Shown here: positions 25,114 through 34,522 of the stretch, in pieces
How the letters are laid out: each line of letters opens with the position of its first letter
Numbering within the stretch: position 1 is the stretch's first letter
NCBI RefSeq assembly: GCF_036195045.1
Contig: NZ_CP108100.1
Location: forward strand, 7,378,001-7,442,000
DNA length: 64,000 nucleotides
Direction of reading: 5' to 3'
Source: Streptomyces sp. NBC_00236
GTDB lineage: Bacteria > Actinomycetota > Actinomycetes > Streptomycetales > Streptomycetaceae
Notes under the pieces: generated by a model
Databases searched by the model: none
What the model was told of the DNA's origin: nothing
Seen by the model: the letters and a program-made list of their open reading frames with translations, nothing else
Program-made: the position numbers and the translations under genes

Positions 25114-27987
25114 GTGACGGAACAACCGCAGCCCTTCCGCGACCCGCAGCTCCCCTTCGCCAAGCGCGTCGACGATCTGCTTCAGCAGCTCACGCTCGAC
25201 GAGCGGATCGCGATGCTGCACCAGTTCGCGCCGGCGGTCGACCGCCTCGGGATCGGCTCCTTCCGGACCGGCCAGGAAGCCCTGCACGGCGTGGCCTGGA
25301 TGGGCCCGGCGACGGTGTTCCCGCAGGCCGTGGGACTCGGCGCCACCTGGAACGGTGAACTGGTCCGCCGGGTCGGCGAGGCCGTCGGCGACGAGGTCCG
25401 CGCCAAGCGCGCCCAGGACGACCGCGTCGGCCTCAACGTCTGGGCCCCGACCGTCAATCTGCTGCGCAACCCGCTGTGGGGACGCGGCGAGGAGGGGTAC
25501 TCCGAGGACGCCGGGCTGACCTCCGCCATCGCGGTCGCGTACACCCGGGGACTGCGCGGCGACCACCCGCTCTACTGGCGGACCGCCCCCGTCCTCAAGC
25601 ACTGGCTCGCCCACAACAACGAGACCGACCGCGACACCACGTCCTCCTCGGTCCGCCCGCGGGTCCTGCACGAGTACGACCTCAGGGCCTTCCGCGACGC
25701 CGTGCAGGCGGGCGCGGTGGCCGGGGTCATGCCGGCGTACAACCTGGTCAACGGGCGTCCCAACCACGTCTCGCCGCACCTGTCCCGGCAGCTGCGGTCC
25801 TGGACCGACCGGTCCCTCGTGGTCTGCTCCGACGCCGGGGCGCCGTCCAACCTCGTCGACTCCGAGCACTACTTCGACACCCACGAGGAGGCGACGGCCG
25901 CCTCCCTGCGCGCCGGTGTCGACAGCTTCACGGACCACGGCCAGGACTCCGCCGTCATGACCGGCCGCATCCGCGGCGCCCTGGAGCAGGGCCTCCTCGA
26001 CGAGCACGACATCGACACCGCCGTCCGCAGGCTGCTCGAACTCCGCTTCTCGCTCGGCGAGTTCGACCCCGAGCTCGACCCGTACGCGAACACCGACGCC
26101 TTCGACACCGAGGGTCACCGGGCACTCGCCCTGGAAGCCGCCGAGCAGGCCGTCGTGCTGCTGAAGAACGACGGGCTGCTGCCGCTCGACCCTGCCGCCG
26201 GCAGGACCGTCGCCGTCGTCGGCCTCCTCGCGGACGCCTGCAAACTCGACTGGTACAGCGGCTCCCTCATCCACCGCTCCACCCCGCTCGACGGACTGCG
26301 GGAACGCTTCGGCGCGGAGCACGTCGTCCACGCGGAAGGCGTCGACCTGGTCCGGCTCAAGTGCGCGGACGGCTGGCTGCAGATTCCGGCGGCGGACGAG
26401 AGCCGGGAGCCGGTGCGCGGCGCGGAAGGTGCCCTCGACCCTGCACTGCTCGCAGGCCGCACCGACCTGCCGCCGCTGACCTGCGGCGACACCCCGTCGG
26501 ATCTGGCCCTCGTGGACTGGGGCAACGGCGTGATCACCCTGCGGGATCCGGCCGGCCGCTATCTGTCGGTCGCCGAGGACGGCTTCGTACGCGCTTCCGC
26601 GGACGAGCCGGGCGGCTGGATCGTCCAGGAGACCTTCCGCTGGGAAGCGGTGGAGGGTCATGCCGGTGGTCACCGCCTTCTGCACGTGGGAACGGGTAGG
26701 TATGTCTCTGTTGCCGCCGACGGTGTAAAGGTTGCCGCTCAGGGCGAAGAAGACTCCGGCACCGCCGACGCCCTCGGAGCGGTCTTCGAGATCGAGGTGG
26801 CCGAGCGCGGGGAGGACGCCGTCGCCCGTGCGGCGGCGGCCGCCGACGTCGTGATCGTCGTGGCCGGGAACGACGCCCACATCAACGGCCGCGAGACCGA
26901 GGACCGCACCACCCTCGACCTCCCCGCCCAGCAGGAGCGCCTGTGGCGCGCCGCCCACGCCGCCAACCCGCGCACCGTGCTCGCGGTCACCTCCGCCTAC
27001 CCGTACGCCCTCACCGACGCGGCGGCCACGCTCCCCGCACTGCTGTGGACCGCGCACGGCGGACAGGCCGCCGGAACCGCGCTCGCCCGCGTCCTCGCCG
27101 GCGACGTCTCACCGGCGGGCCGGCTGCCGCAGACCTGGTACACCTCGGACGCGGAGCTGCCCGGGCTGCTGGACTACGACATCATCGGCTCCCGCCAGAC
27201 CTACCTCTACTACGAGGGCGCCCCGCTCTACCCGTTCGGCCACGGCCTCTCGTACAGCGAGTTCACCTACAGCGCCCTGAACGCCGAACGCGACGGCGAG
27301 CTGGTGCGGGTCTCGCTGACCGTCACCAACACCGGGCCCGTCGCCGCGGACGAGGTCGCCCAGCTGTACGTGCGCGCGGTGGCGCCGTCCGTCGTCCGGC
27401 CGCTGCGCCAGCTGGCCGGGCACCACCGACTGCACCTGGCACCGGGCGCCGCCGAGCGCGTCGACTTCCTCGTCCCCGTCACCGAGCTCGGCCACTGGGA
27501 CGTCGCGCACGGCCGCTGGACCGTCGACCCGGGCGCGTACGAGATTCAGGCGGGGGCCTCCAGCGCGGACATCCGCCTCGTGGCGGTCGTCACCCTCGAC
27601 GGGGAACCGTCCGGACCGCGCCCCGTTCTGACCCGCGGTCTGGAGGCGGCCGACTACGACGAGCAGCTGGGCACCGAGATCGTCGACCGGACGAAGGTGG
27701 ACGGTGACGCGGTCACCGCCGTCACCGGGGGCAATGAACTCCTCTACCGCCGCTGCGACTTCGCATCCGGAGCAAGTGGCGTCGAGGTCTGCGCGGCAGG
27801 GGAGGGGGCCGTACTGATCTCCGTCGCGGACACCACGGTCACCGTCCCGGTCGCCGCCACCGACGGACCGTACGGCTACCGCACCGTGCGGGCCTCCCTG
27901 AACGCCTCCGGCACCGCCGATCTGCGGGTCACCCTGCGCGGCTCGGTGCGCCTGGCCCGGATCGCCTTCACCGGCGACGACGCATGA
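25114..27987 (+). CDS. GH3 beta-glucosidase with an inserted beta-trefoil-like domain
   Basis: This 957-residue GH3 enzyme has no signal peptide. A TIM-barrel domain carries the nucleophile Asp240 in VVCSDAGAPS. A second alpha/beta domain is interrupted at ~415-560 by a trefoil/fascin-like insert with repeated GRYLSV and GRYVSV motifs, where related enzymes carry a PA14 domain. Then come a fibronectin-III-like domain (TVTNTGPVAADEVAQLYV) and a ~110-residue CBM6-like tail. GTG 25114 is chosen for the AGGGGA site upstream. The gene is probably co-transcribed with GH31 and would remove unsubstituted glucose from the non-reducing end. Codon use shifts to more A/T within the insert (26.66-26.76 kb). 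Confidence 0.85.
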   Translation: MTEQPQPFRDPQLPFAKRVDDLLQQLTLDERIAMLHQFAPAVDRLGIGSFRTGQEALHGVAWMGPATVFPQAVGLGATWNGELVRRVGEAVGDEVRAKRAQDDRVGLNVWAPTVNLLRNPLWGRGEEGYSEDAGLTSAIAVAYTRGLRGDHPLYWRTAPVLKHWLAHNNETDRDTTSSSVRPRVLHEYDLRAFRDAVQAGAVAGVMPAYNLVNGRPNHVSPHLSRQLRSWTDRSLVVCSDAGAPSNLVDSEHYFDTHEEATAASLRAGVDSFTDHGQDSAVMTGRIRGALEQGLLDEHDIDTAVRRLLELRFSLGEFDPELDPYANTDAFDTEGHRALALEAAEQAVVLLKNDGLLPLDPAAGRTVAVVGLLADACKLDWYSGSLIHRSTPLDGLRERFGAEHVVHAEGVDLVRLKCADGWLQIPAADESREPVRGAEGALDPALLAGRTDLPPLTCGDTPSDLALVDWGNGVITLRDPAGRYLSVAEDGFVRASADEPGGWIVQETFRWEAVEGHAGGHRLLHVGTGRYVSVAADGVKVAAQGEEDSGTADALGAVFEIEVAERGEDAVARAAAAADVVIVVAGNDAHINGRETEDRTTLDLPAQQERLWRAAHAANPRTVLAVTSAYPYALTDAAATLPALLWTAHGGQAAGTALARVLAGDVSPAGRLPQTWYTSDAELPGLLDYDIIGSRQTYLYYEGAPLYPFGHGLSYSEFTYSALNAERDGELVRVSLTVTNTGPVAADEVAQLYVRAVAPSVVRPLRQLAGHHRLHLAPGAAERVDFLVPVTELGHWDVAHGRWTVDPGAYEIQAGASSADIRLVAVVTLDGEPSGPRPVLTRGLEAADYDEQLGTEIVDRTKVDGDAVTAVTGGNELLYRRCDFASGASGVEVCAAGEGAVLISVADTTVTVPVAATDGPYGYRTVRASLNASGTADLRVTLRGSVRLARIAFTGDDA

Positions 27988-28045
27988 GCGGCCCCGTCCG
28001 TACCCCTGCCCCCGTCCCTCCAGTTGCCCCCGGCAAGGAGTCCGC

Positions 28046-30334
28046 ATGAAGTTCACCGACGGCTTCTGGCTCATGCGTGAGGGCGTACGCGCCTCCTACG
28101 CGACCGAGATCCGCGATCTGCGCGTCGGCGCCGACCGGTTCACCGCCTACGCGTCGGTCAAGCGTGTCGCCGAGCGCGGCGACACGCTCAACAGCCCCCT
28201 CATCACGGTCGACTGCTTCTCCCCGGCCGAGGGCATCATCGGGGTGCGCACCACCCACCACGCCGGACGGGTGCAGCGCGGACCCGACTTCGCCCTTCCC
28301 GGCCTCGACCCGGCAGCCGCCGGCGCCCGCACCCGCCGCGACGGGTCGGTCACCGAACTGACCAGCGGGCCGCTGACCCTGCGCACGGACGGTGACGGGC
28401 CCTGGGGCCTGACCTTCCTCGACGCCGACGGCCGGCGCCTCACCGGCGTCGACACCAAGGGCACCGCCTTCGCCACCACCCCGGACGGCGCCCATCACAT
28501 GGTCGCCCAACTCGCCCTGGACGTCGGCGAGAACGTCTACGGTCTCGGTGAACGGTTCACGCCGTACGTCAAGAACGGCCAGACCGTCGACATCTGGCAG
28601 GCGGACGGCGGCACCAGCAGCGAACTGGCCTACAAGAACATCCCGTTCTACCTCTCCTCGCGCGGCTACGGCGTCTTCGTCAACCACCCCGGCAAGGTCT
28701 CGTTCGAGGTCGGCTCGGAGTCCGTCGGCCAGGTGCAGTTCAGCGTCGAGGACCAGTCGCTGGAGTACTACATCGTCGCCGGACCGACACCCAGGGAGGT
28801 CCTGGCCCGCTACACCGCGCTCACCGGCCGCCCGGCCCTGCCGCCGGCCTGGTCCTTCGGCCTCTGGCTCACCACGTCCTTCTGCACCTCGTACGACGAG
28901 GAGACCGTCACCTCGTTCGTCGACGGCATGGCCGAGCGCGACATCCCGCTCTCCGTCTTCCACTTCGACTGCTTCTGGATGCGCGAGTACCAGTGGTCCG
29001 ACTTCCTCTGGGACCCGGACGTCTTCCCCGACCCGGAGGGCATGCTGGCCCGGCTCAAGGAACGCGGGCTGCGGATCAGCATGTGGATCAACCCGTACAT
29101 CGCGCAGAAGTCCTCGCTCTTCGCGGAGGGCGCCGAACTCGGCTATCTGGTGCGCCGTCCCGGCGGCGACATCTGGCAGTGGGACCTGTGGCAGCCCGGC
29201 ATGGCCCTGGTCGACTTCACCAACCCCGCCGCGCGCGAGTGGTACAACGGCAAACTCCGTCTGCTGCTCGACCAGGGGGTGGACTGCTTCAAGACGGACT
29301 TCGGCGAGCGCATTCCCACGGATGTCGTCTGGCACGACGGCTCCGATCCGGAGCGCATGCACAACTACTACGCGCAGATCTACAACCGCACGGTCTTCGA
29401 ACTCCTGGAGAAGGAACGCGGCCACGGCGAAGCGGTCCTCTTCGCACGCTCCGCCACCGCGGGCGGTCAGCAGTTCCCCGTGCACTGGGGCGGCGACTGC
29501 TTCGCCTCGTTCACGGCGATGGCCGAGTCGCTGCGCGGCGGTCTCTCGCTCTCGCTGTCCGGCTTCGGTTTCTGGAGCCACGACATCGGCGGCTTCGAGG
29601 GCACCCCCGACCCGGCGGTCTTCAAGCGCTGGCTCGCCTTCGGCCTGATGTCCTCGCACAGCCGGCTGCACGGCAACGTGTCCTACCGGGTGCCGTGGGC
29701 GTTCGGCGAGGAGGCGGTGGACGTCGCCCGGAAGTTCACCCTGCTCAAGCACCGGCTGATGCCGTACCTGTACGGGGCGGCAGTCACCGCCCACCGCACC
29801 GGCATCCCGATGATGCGCCCCATGCTGCTGGAGTTCCCCGGGGACCCGACGACACGGATGCTGGACCGCCAGTACATGCTCGGACCGGACCTGCTGGTCG
29901 CGCCGGTCTTCACCGAGGACGGGCAGGTCGAGTACTACGTCCCCGAGGGCACCTGGACCGTGCTGCTGACCGGCGAGACCGTCACCGGACCGGTCTGGCG
30001 CCATGAGACCCACGGCTTCGACAGCCTGCCGATCCTGGTGCGCCCCGGCGCGGTGCTCCCGTGGGGGGCCGACGACCAGCGCCCCGACAGCGACTGGCTC
30101 GACGGGCTCACCCTGCGGGTCTTCGGCGGGGCGTCCACGGAGCCCGGAGGCGACGACGGCACGTCCGTCACCGTGCCGGACCTGGCGGGCGCGACCGCCG
30201 CCGCCTTCCGGGTGGTGCGGGACGGGGAGACCCTGACCGTCACCGCCGAGGGCACGGACCGTCCCTACCGCGTGGTCGCGGAGACGACGGGGACCACGGC
30301 GGAGGGAACGGGCACGGTGACGGTGACGCCGTAG
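28046..30334 (+). CDS. GH31 alpha-xylosidase, YicI type
   Basis: This 762-residue cytoplasmic enzyme closely follows E. coli YicI. The nucleophile Asp418 is in FKTDFGERIPTDV and the acid/base Asp484 in HWGGDCF, with GLSGFGFWSHDIGGFE-type and SHSRLHG motifs nearby. YicI-class enzymes release non-reducing alpha-xylose from isoprimeverose units of xyloglucan. Here it would alternate with GH3: xylose off, then glucose off. GGAG lies upstream of the ATG, 58 bases after GH3. The released xylose could feed XylA and XylB at 38.5-41.4 kb. A ~70-residue Gly/Thr-rich C-terminal tail is less conserved. Confidence 0.92.
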   Translation: MKFTDGFWLMREGVRASYATEIRDLRVGADRFTAYASVKRVAERGDTLNSPLITVDCFSPAEGIIGVRTTHHAGRVQRGPDFALPGLDPAAAGARTRRDGSVTELTSGPLTLRTDGDGPWGLTFLDADGRRLTGVDTKGTAFATTPDGAHHMVAQLALDVGENVYGLGERFTPYVKNGQTVDIWQADGGTSSELAYKNIPFYLSSRGYGVFVNHPGKVSFEVGSESVGQVQFSVEDQSLEYYIVAGPTPREVLARYTALTGRPALPPAWSFGLWLTTSFCTSYDEETVTSFVDGMAERDIPLSVFHFDCFWMREYQWSDFLWDPDVFPDPEGMLARLKERGLRISMWINPYIAQKSSLFAEGAELGYLVRRPGGDIWQWDLWQPGMALVDFTNPAAREWYNGKLRLLLDQGVDCFKTDFGERIPTDVVWHDGSDPERMHNYYAQIYNRTVFELLEKERGHGEAVLFARSATAGGQQFPVHWGGDCFASFTAMAESLRGGLSLSLSGFGFWSHDIGGFEGTPDPAVFKRWLAFGLMSSHSRLHGNVSYRVPWAFGEEAVDVARKFTLLKHRLMPYLYGAAVTAHRTGIPMMRPMLLEFPGDPTTRMLDRQYMLGPDLLVAPVFTEDGQVEYYVPEGTWTVLLTGETVTGPVWRHETHGFDSLPILVRPGAVLPWGADDQRPDSDWLDGLTLRVFGGASTEPGGDDGTSVTVPDLAGATAAAFRVVRDGETLTVTAEGTDRPYRVVAETTGTTAEGTGTVTVTP

Positions 30335-30340
30335 GCGTCG

Positions 30341-30381
30341 GCGGGGCGGGGCAGCGTCGCACGGCTGTTGCCCCGCCCCGC
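30341..30381. terminator. terminator after the GH31 gene
   Basis: A perfect 13-bp GC stem (30341-30353 with 30369-30381) encloses a 15-base loop in the gap between the convergent GH31 and DUF4232-type genes. It could serve both strands. Confidence 0.7.
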
Positions 30382-30397
30382 ACCGGTGCGCCGCGGC

Positions 30398-30934
30398 TCA
30401 GCGCGTCGCCGCGGCCAGGGCCCGGTCCGCCGCGCCGCGCGAGGTGTGCCACAGCGTGGTCACCGGCTCCCACACCCGGATCCCGCGGTCCATGCCCACG
30501 GTGGCCGCACCGAAGGTGACCCCGTAGTGCGCGGGGTCCGCCGCAACGGACAGGCTGCGGACGACATGCCCCTGGCGGGTGCCGCGCTCCGCCGTGCGCA
30601 CGGCCGCGTAGCCGCGCTCACCCGGCGAGAGCACGTACGACCCGCTGGTCGCGGGCGGGACGGGCTGGGCCGAGCCGTCGAGGCCCCGGAACGTGACCGT
30701 CGGGATGCGGTCCACGACGCAGGTGCGGCCGCCCCGGTTGGTGACGGCGATCCGCGCCACGTGGTGCCGGTCGCCGGGGGAGGCGGAGATCCTGAGGGCC
30801 TTCTCCTGGCAGTGGGCCGGGCGGGCCGACGCCCCGGGGGTGGCCGCGCCGGCTGTGGCCGACGCCCCGGTGGCCGTCAGGGCCAGGGCGGCCGCCGCGG
30901 TGAGCGCGGCGGTGAGAGCGGAACTCGGACGCAT
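30398..30934 (-). CDS. secreted DUF4232-type protein
   Basis: This 178-residue protein has a signal peptide (~1-28, ending ASA). Its single beta-rich domain has two cysteines (HCQ near residue 43 and RTCVV near 70), as in DUF4232 proteins, which are common exported proteins of unknown function in actinobacteria. The domain resembles an Ig-like fold with ITNRGG and an AxV-type C-terminus. GGGGAG lies 8 bases before the ATG. There is no operon partner: it faces GH31 and is followed upstream by a convergent-free gap and the P450 gene on the same strand. Confidence 0.65.
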   Translation of the reverse strand: MRPSSALTAALTAAAALALTATGASATAGAATPGASARPAHCQEKALRISASPGDRHHVARIAVTNRGGRTCVVDRIPTVTFRGLDGSAQPVPPATSGSYVLSPGERGYAAVRTAERGTRQGHVVRSLSVAADPAHYGVTFGAATVGMDRGIRVWEPVTTLWHTSRGAADRALAAATR

Positions 30935-31106
30935 GATGTTTCTCCCCTTGGATCGACAGCCTGCGGTCGTGGCCACAGGGCCCCGGTGGCCGGTACGGCC
31001 GACAGGGACATTCTGAACGGTATGCCCGGTTCATGGCGATAGATCGGATATATCGGTTCAGCATCTGCCGTGATGCGCGTCGTCCTGCCCCGCTCCCGCG
31101 GATCCG

Positions 31107-32474
31107 CTACCGCGCCCGGACCGTGGCCATCACCTCGCGATCCGGCTGCAGCGTCAGTGTCGGCACCGGGTTGACCGTGCCCGGGTCGACGTCCAGCTCG
31201 AAGCGCCGCGCGAGCACCGCCAGGATCAGCACCGCCTCGACCATCGCGAACCGGGTGCCCAGACAGACCCTCGGGCCGCCGCCGAACGGGAACCAGGCGT
31301 ACTCCGCGATCTCGTCGCCCGTCTCCGCGTCCCACCGCTCCGGACGGAACTCCTCCGGCTCGGGGAACCACCGCTCGTCCCGCTGGGTGGCCCACTGGCT
31401 GCTCCACACCCTGGTCCCCTCCGGAATCGGCAGGCCGCCGATCCGGGCCCCCTCCTTCGCGACCCCGGTGACCAGCCAGATCGTCGGGTACAGCCGCAGC
31501 GTCTCCTTGACCACCGCCTGGGTGTACGTGAGCTGCGCGTAGTCGTCGAATCCGGGCTCGCGGTCACCGAGCACCCGGTCCAGCTCCTCGGCCAGGGCGG
31601 CCCGCGCCCCGGGGTTGCGGGACAGGAGGTACCAGGCCCACACCAGCGTCGAACTCGTCGTCTCGTGGCCGCCGATGTACAGCGTGACCGTCTCGTCGCG
31701 GATCTCCCGGTCGTCGAGCTTCGCACCCGTCTCGTCGACGGCGGTGAGCAGCCGGCTGAGCAGGTCCGGACGCTCGTCGCCGCCGTCGCGGTGCCGGGCG
31801 ACGACCCGGCCCACCTCGGCGTCGATGACCGCGGCGGCCTTCTTGATCCTGGCCCGGCCGGGAGTCGGCACCCAGTCCGGGAGCAGTGCGCCGATGCCCG
31901 CGAACTCCTTGCCGATCTCCGCCTGCGCCACGTCCATCGCCCGGCCCATGGCCTCGGCGTCGGCGGGGGTGTCGACTCCGAAGATCGTGCGGACGGCGAT
32001 CTTCTGCGTCAGTGCCGCCATCTCCCGCTTGATGTCGATGCGTTCGCCGCCCGACCAGCTGTCCGCGAGCTCCACGGTGCTGCCCGCCATGGTCGACGCG
32101 TACGACCTGACCTGCTTCGGCCGTACGGACGGCTGCACGAGTGACCGCTTGCGCCGCCACTCGGTGCCGCGTGCCACCACGACGCCGTTGCCCATCACGG
32201 TACGGAAGGCGATGCCGAGCGCCGGCTGGTCGAAGGTGCGCTCCGTCTCGGTGAGCAGTTCGCCTATGCATTCCGGATCGGCTATGAACACGCAGGAGTT
32301 GGGGCCGAAGCGCCACTGGACCAGGTCTCCGTGACTGCGCAGCCGCTCGAAGAACGCGAGGGGGTTCTTTCCGAACTGCGGCATGTTCCCGAGGAAGGGC
32401 AGGCCCTTCGGGCCCGGCACGATCCTGTGGCCGCGCGGTCCGGCATCGACGGCCGGGCCGGTCTCCGTGGACAT
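31107..32474 (-). CDS. cytochrome P450, canonical
   Basis: This 455-residue P450 has complete motifs: the I-helix GGHETTSS, EXXR as ETLR, PERF-type FRPERW, and the heme loop FGGGPRVCLG. The length and the PGPKGLPFLGN N-terminus resemble the fatty-acid/terpene-type bacterial P450s (CYP102/CYP4-like branch) rather than the CYP154/157 proteins elsewhere in the window. GGAG sits 7 bases before the chosen ATG. It is divergent from a TetR gene, which probably represses it. No ferredoxin or terpene cyclase gene lies nearby, so the substrate is unknown. Confidence 0.87.
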   Translation of the reverse strand: MSTETGPAVDAGPRGHRIVPGPKGLPFLGNMPQFGKNPLAFFERLRSHGDLVQWRFGPNSCVFIADPECIGELLTETERTFDQPALGIAFRTVMGNGVVVARGTEWRRKRSLVQPSVRPKQVRSYASTMAGSTVELADSWSGGERIDIKREMAALTQKIAVRTIFGVDTPADAEAMGRAMDVAQAEIGKEFAGIGALLPDWVPTPGRARIKKAAAVIDAEVGRVVARHRDGGDERPDLLSRLLTAVDETGAKLDDREIRDETVTLYIGGHETTSSTLVWAWYLLSRNPGARAALAEELDRVLGDREPGFDDYAQLTYTQAVVKETLRLYPTIWLVTGVAKEGARIGGLPIPEGTRVWSSQWATQRDERWFPEPEEFRPERWDAETGDEIAEYAWFPFGGGPRVCLGTRFAMVEAVLILAVLARRFELDVDPGTVNPVPTLTLQPDREVMATVRAR

Positions 32475-32614
32475 GAAGAGTCTCCGCTCTGAGGGTCCGG
32501 CCGGGCGGTCGGGCGTCACCGGCCTTGTGGAGTACGTGAGTTGTCGAGAGTAGTCGGGGCGGGGCACAGGTGTGCGGCCGGTTCGACGCCGTGATCAGCC
32601 GCGCCTATGTCGAG

Positions 32615-32641
32615 TACCTATTTGCCTAAAGGTTTTAGGTA
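32615..32641. promoter_or_regulatory. nested inverted repeats between P450 and TetR genes (probable TetR operator)
   Basis: CCTAAA-GGT-TTTAGG (32625-32639) lies inside the outer pair TACCTA (32615-32620) and TAGGTA (32636-32641). This is the only AT-rich symmetrical element in the divergent spacer and lies 39 bases before the TetR start. Confidence 0.55.
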
Positions 32642-32679
32642 GATGCATGATGGGTGTAGTCGGAACAGAGGAGTGGCTC

Positions 32680-33249
32680 ATGGTGCGTGCGGGACTGACC
32701 CCGGAACGTCTGACCCGTGCGGGGGCGGAGCTGGCCGACGAGGTCGGTTTCGACCAGGTGACCGTCTCGGCCCTCGCCCGGCGGTTCGACGTCAAGGTCG
32801 CCAGCCTGTACTCGCACCTGAAGAACTCCCACGACCTCAGGACCAGGATCGCCCTGCTCGCCCTGGAGGAGCTCGCCGACCGGGGGGCGGCCGCCTTGGC
32901 CGGCCGGGCCGGCAAGGACGCCCTGGGCGCCTTCGCGGACGTGTACCGCGACTACGCCCGCGAGCATCCGGGCCGGTACGCCGCAGCGCAGTACCGGCTC
33001 GACCCGGAGGCGGCCGCCGCCAGTGCCGGGGGCCGGCACGCGCAGATGACGCGGGCGATCCTGCGCGGCTACGCCCTGACCGAACCGGACCAGACACACG
33101 CTGTCCGGCTGCTGGGCAGCGTCTTCCACGGCTACGTCAGCCTGGAGGCCCAGGGCGGCTTCAGCCACAGCGCGCCCGATTCGCAGGAGTCCTGGTCACG
33201 GATCGTGGACGCCCTGGACGCCCTGCTGCGCAAATGGCCCGCGCCCTGA
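32680..33249 (+). CDS. TetR/AcrR-family regulator
   Basis: This 189-residue regulator has an N-terminal TetR helix-turn-helix (LTRAGAELADEVGFDQVTVS, then ALARRFDVKVASLYSHLKN). The C-terminal ligand domain ends with the FHGYVSLE and GGF motifs of the WHG/TetR_C_33 class. GAGGAG lies before ATG 32680; earlier in-frame ATGs at 32647 and 32650-type positions lack such a site. It is divergent from the P450 gene and shares with it a spacer holding an inverted repeat. It probably represses the P450 gene and itself, responding to a small hydrophobic compound. Confidence 0.82.
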   Translation: MVRAGLTPERLTRAGAELADEVGFDQVTVSALARRFDVKVASLYSHLKNSHDLRTRIALLALEELADRGAAALAGRAGKDALGAFADVYRDYAREHPGRYAAAQYRLDPEAAAASAGGRHAQMTRAILRGYALTEPDQTHAVRLLGSVFHGYVSLEAQGGFSHSAPDSQESWSRIVDALDALLRKWPAP

Positions 33250-33336
33250 CCACGAACCCTGCGGGCCCGCGGCGAGCGCCGGCCCGCTGACGCCGACTCC
33301 CACCCCCCGGACGTTCCGAACAACAGGCGGAGAGAC

Positions 33337-34509
33337 ATGCACACCACCCCCATCACCGCCGCCCTCCTGCGCGGCGCGCTCGACATCGAGCACACCGCCC
33401 ACGGGCTGCGCCCGCACCGGCTGCCCGCATGGGCCCGCGCGCAGTGCGCCGACGGCCAGCTGGCCATGGCGGAGGCCCAGCCCTCCGGCGTAAGGCTGGT
33501 GTTCCGCACCCGCGCCACCACCATCGAGCTCGACGCCCTGCGCACCAGGACGGCCTACGTGGGCGCGCCGCCCCGGCCGGACGGCGTGTACGACCTGCTC
33601 GTCGACGGCCGCCCCGCCGGCCGGGCCGGCGCCACCGGCGGGAACGTCCTCGTGGTGGACATGATGACCGGATCCGTCGAGACCCGGACGGGCCCGGTCG
33701 GCACCGTCCGGTTCGCCGGGCTGGCCGAGGGCGCCAAGGACATCGAGATCTGGCTGCCGTACAACGAGACCACCGAGCTCGTCGCCCTGCGCACCGACGC
33801 CGCCGTCGAGCCCGCACCGGACAGCGGCCGCAAGGTGTGGCTGCACCACGGCAGTTCGATCAGCCACGGCTCCGACGCCGCGAGCCCGACGTCCACGTGG
33901 CCCGCACGCGCCGCCCTGCTCGGCGGGGTGGACCTCATCAACCTGGGCCTGGGCGGCAGCGCCCTGCTCGACCCGTTCACGGCCCGTACGATGCGCGACA
34001 CCCCCGCGGACCTGATCAGCGTCAAGATCGGCATCAACATCGTCAACGCCGACCTGATGCGGCTGCGCGCCTTCGCCCCGGCGGTGCACGGATTCCTCGA
34101 CACCATCAGGGACGGGCACCCGGACACGCCGCTCCTGGTCGTCTCGCCCCTCCTGTGTCCCATCCACGAGGACACGCCCGGCCCCAGCGCCCCCGACTTC
34201 AGCAACCTCGCCGAGGGCAGGCTCCGGTTCACGGCGATGGGCGATCCGGCGGAACGTGCCGCCGGGAAGCTGACGCTCAACGTCATCCGGGACGAACTGA
34301 GCCGCCTCGTGACGCAGCGCTCGGCCGACGACCCGAACCTCCACCACCTCGACGGCCGCAGCCTCTACGGCGAGCAGGACCTCGACGAACTGCCGCTGCC
34401 GGACCAGCTCCACCCGGACGCGGCCACCCATCGCCGTATCGGCGACCGTTTCGCCGGGATGGTCTTCGACGGCGACGGCCCGTTCGCCGCCTCGCAGCCG
34501 GCCGGCTGA
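33337..34509 (+). CDS. SGNH/GDSL-type esterase with N-terminal beta-sandwich
   Basis: This 390-residue protein has two parts. An N-terminal beta-rich domain (~1-160) resembles the jelly-roll of acetylxylan esterase-type proteins. A C-terminal SGNH hydrolase (~165-370) has the catalytic Ser in HHGSSISHG, Gly in LGGSAL, Asn-containing GINIVNADL and Asp/His in LPDQLHPD. There is no signal peptide. The ATG follows GGAGAG. It might deacetylate plant-derived oligosaccharides given the neighbouring cell-wall genes, but it is not in their operon. It converges on the AspT-like gene with only 13 bases between stops. Confidence 0.8.
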   Translation: MHTTPITAALLRGALDIEHTAHGLRPHRLPAWARAQCADGQLAMAEAQPSGVRLVFRTRATTIELDALRTRTAYVGAPPRPDGVYDLLVDGRPAGRAGATGGNVLVVDMMTGSVETRTGPVGTVRFAGLAEGAKDIEIWLPYNETTELVALRTDAAVEPAPDSGRKVWLHHGSSISHGSDAASPTSTWPARAALLGGVDLINLGLGGSALLDPFTARTMRDTPADLISVKIGINIVNADLMRLRAFAPAVHGFLDTIRDGHPDTPLLVVSPLLCPIHEDTPGPSAPDFSNLAEGRLRFTAMGDPAERAAGKLTLNVIRDELSRLVTQRSADDPNLHHLDGRSLYGEQDLDELPLPDQLHPDAATHRRIGDRFAGMVFDGDGPFAASQPAG

Positions 34510-34522
34510 GCGTCCACCGGAC

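Noticed and set aside
24817..27057. 746-codon minus-strand frame opposite GH3
   Set aside because: It spans the regulatory region and part of GH3 and lacks any recognisable domain.
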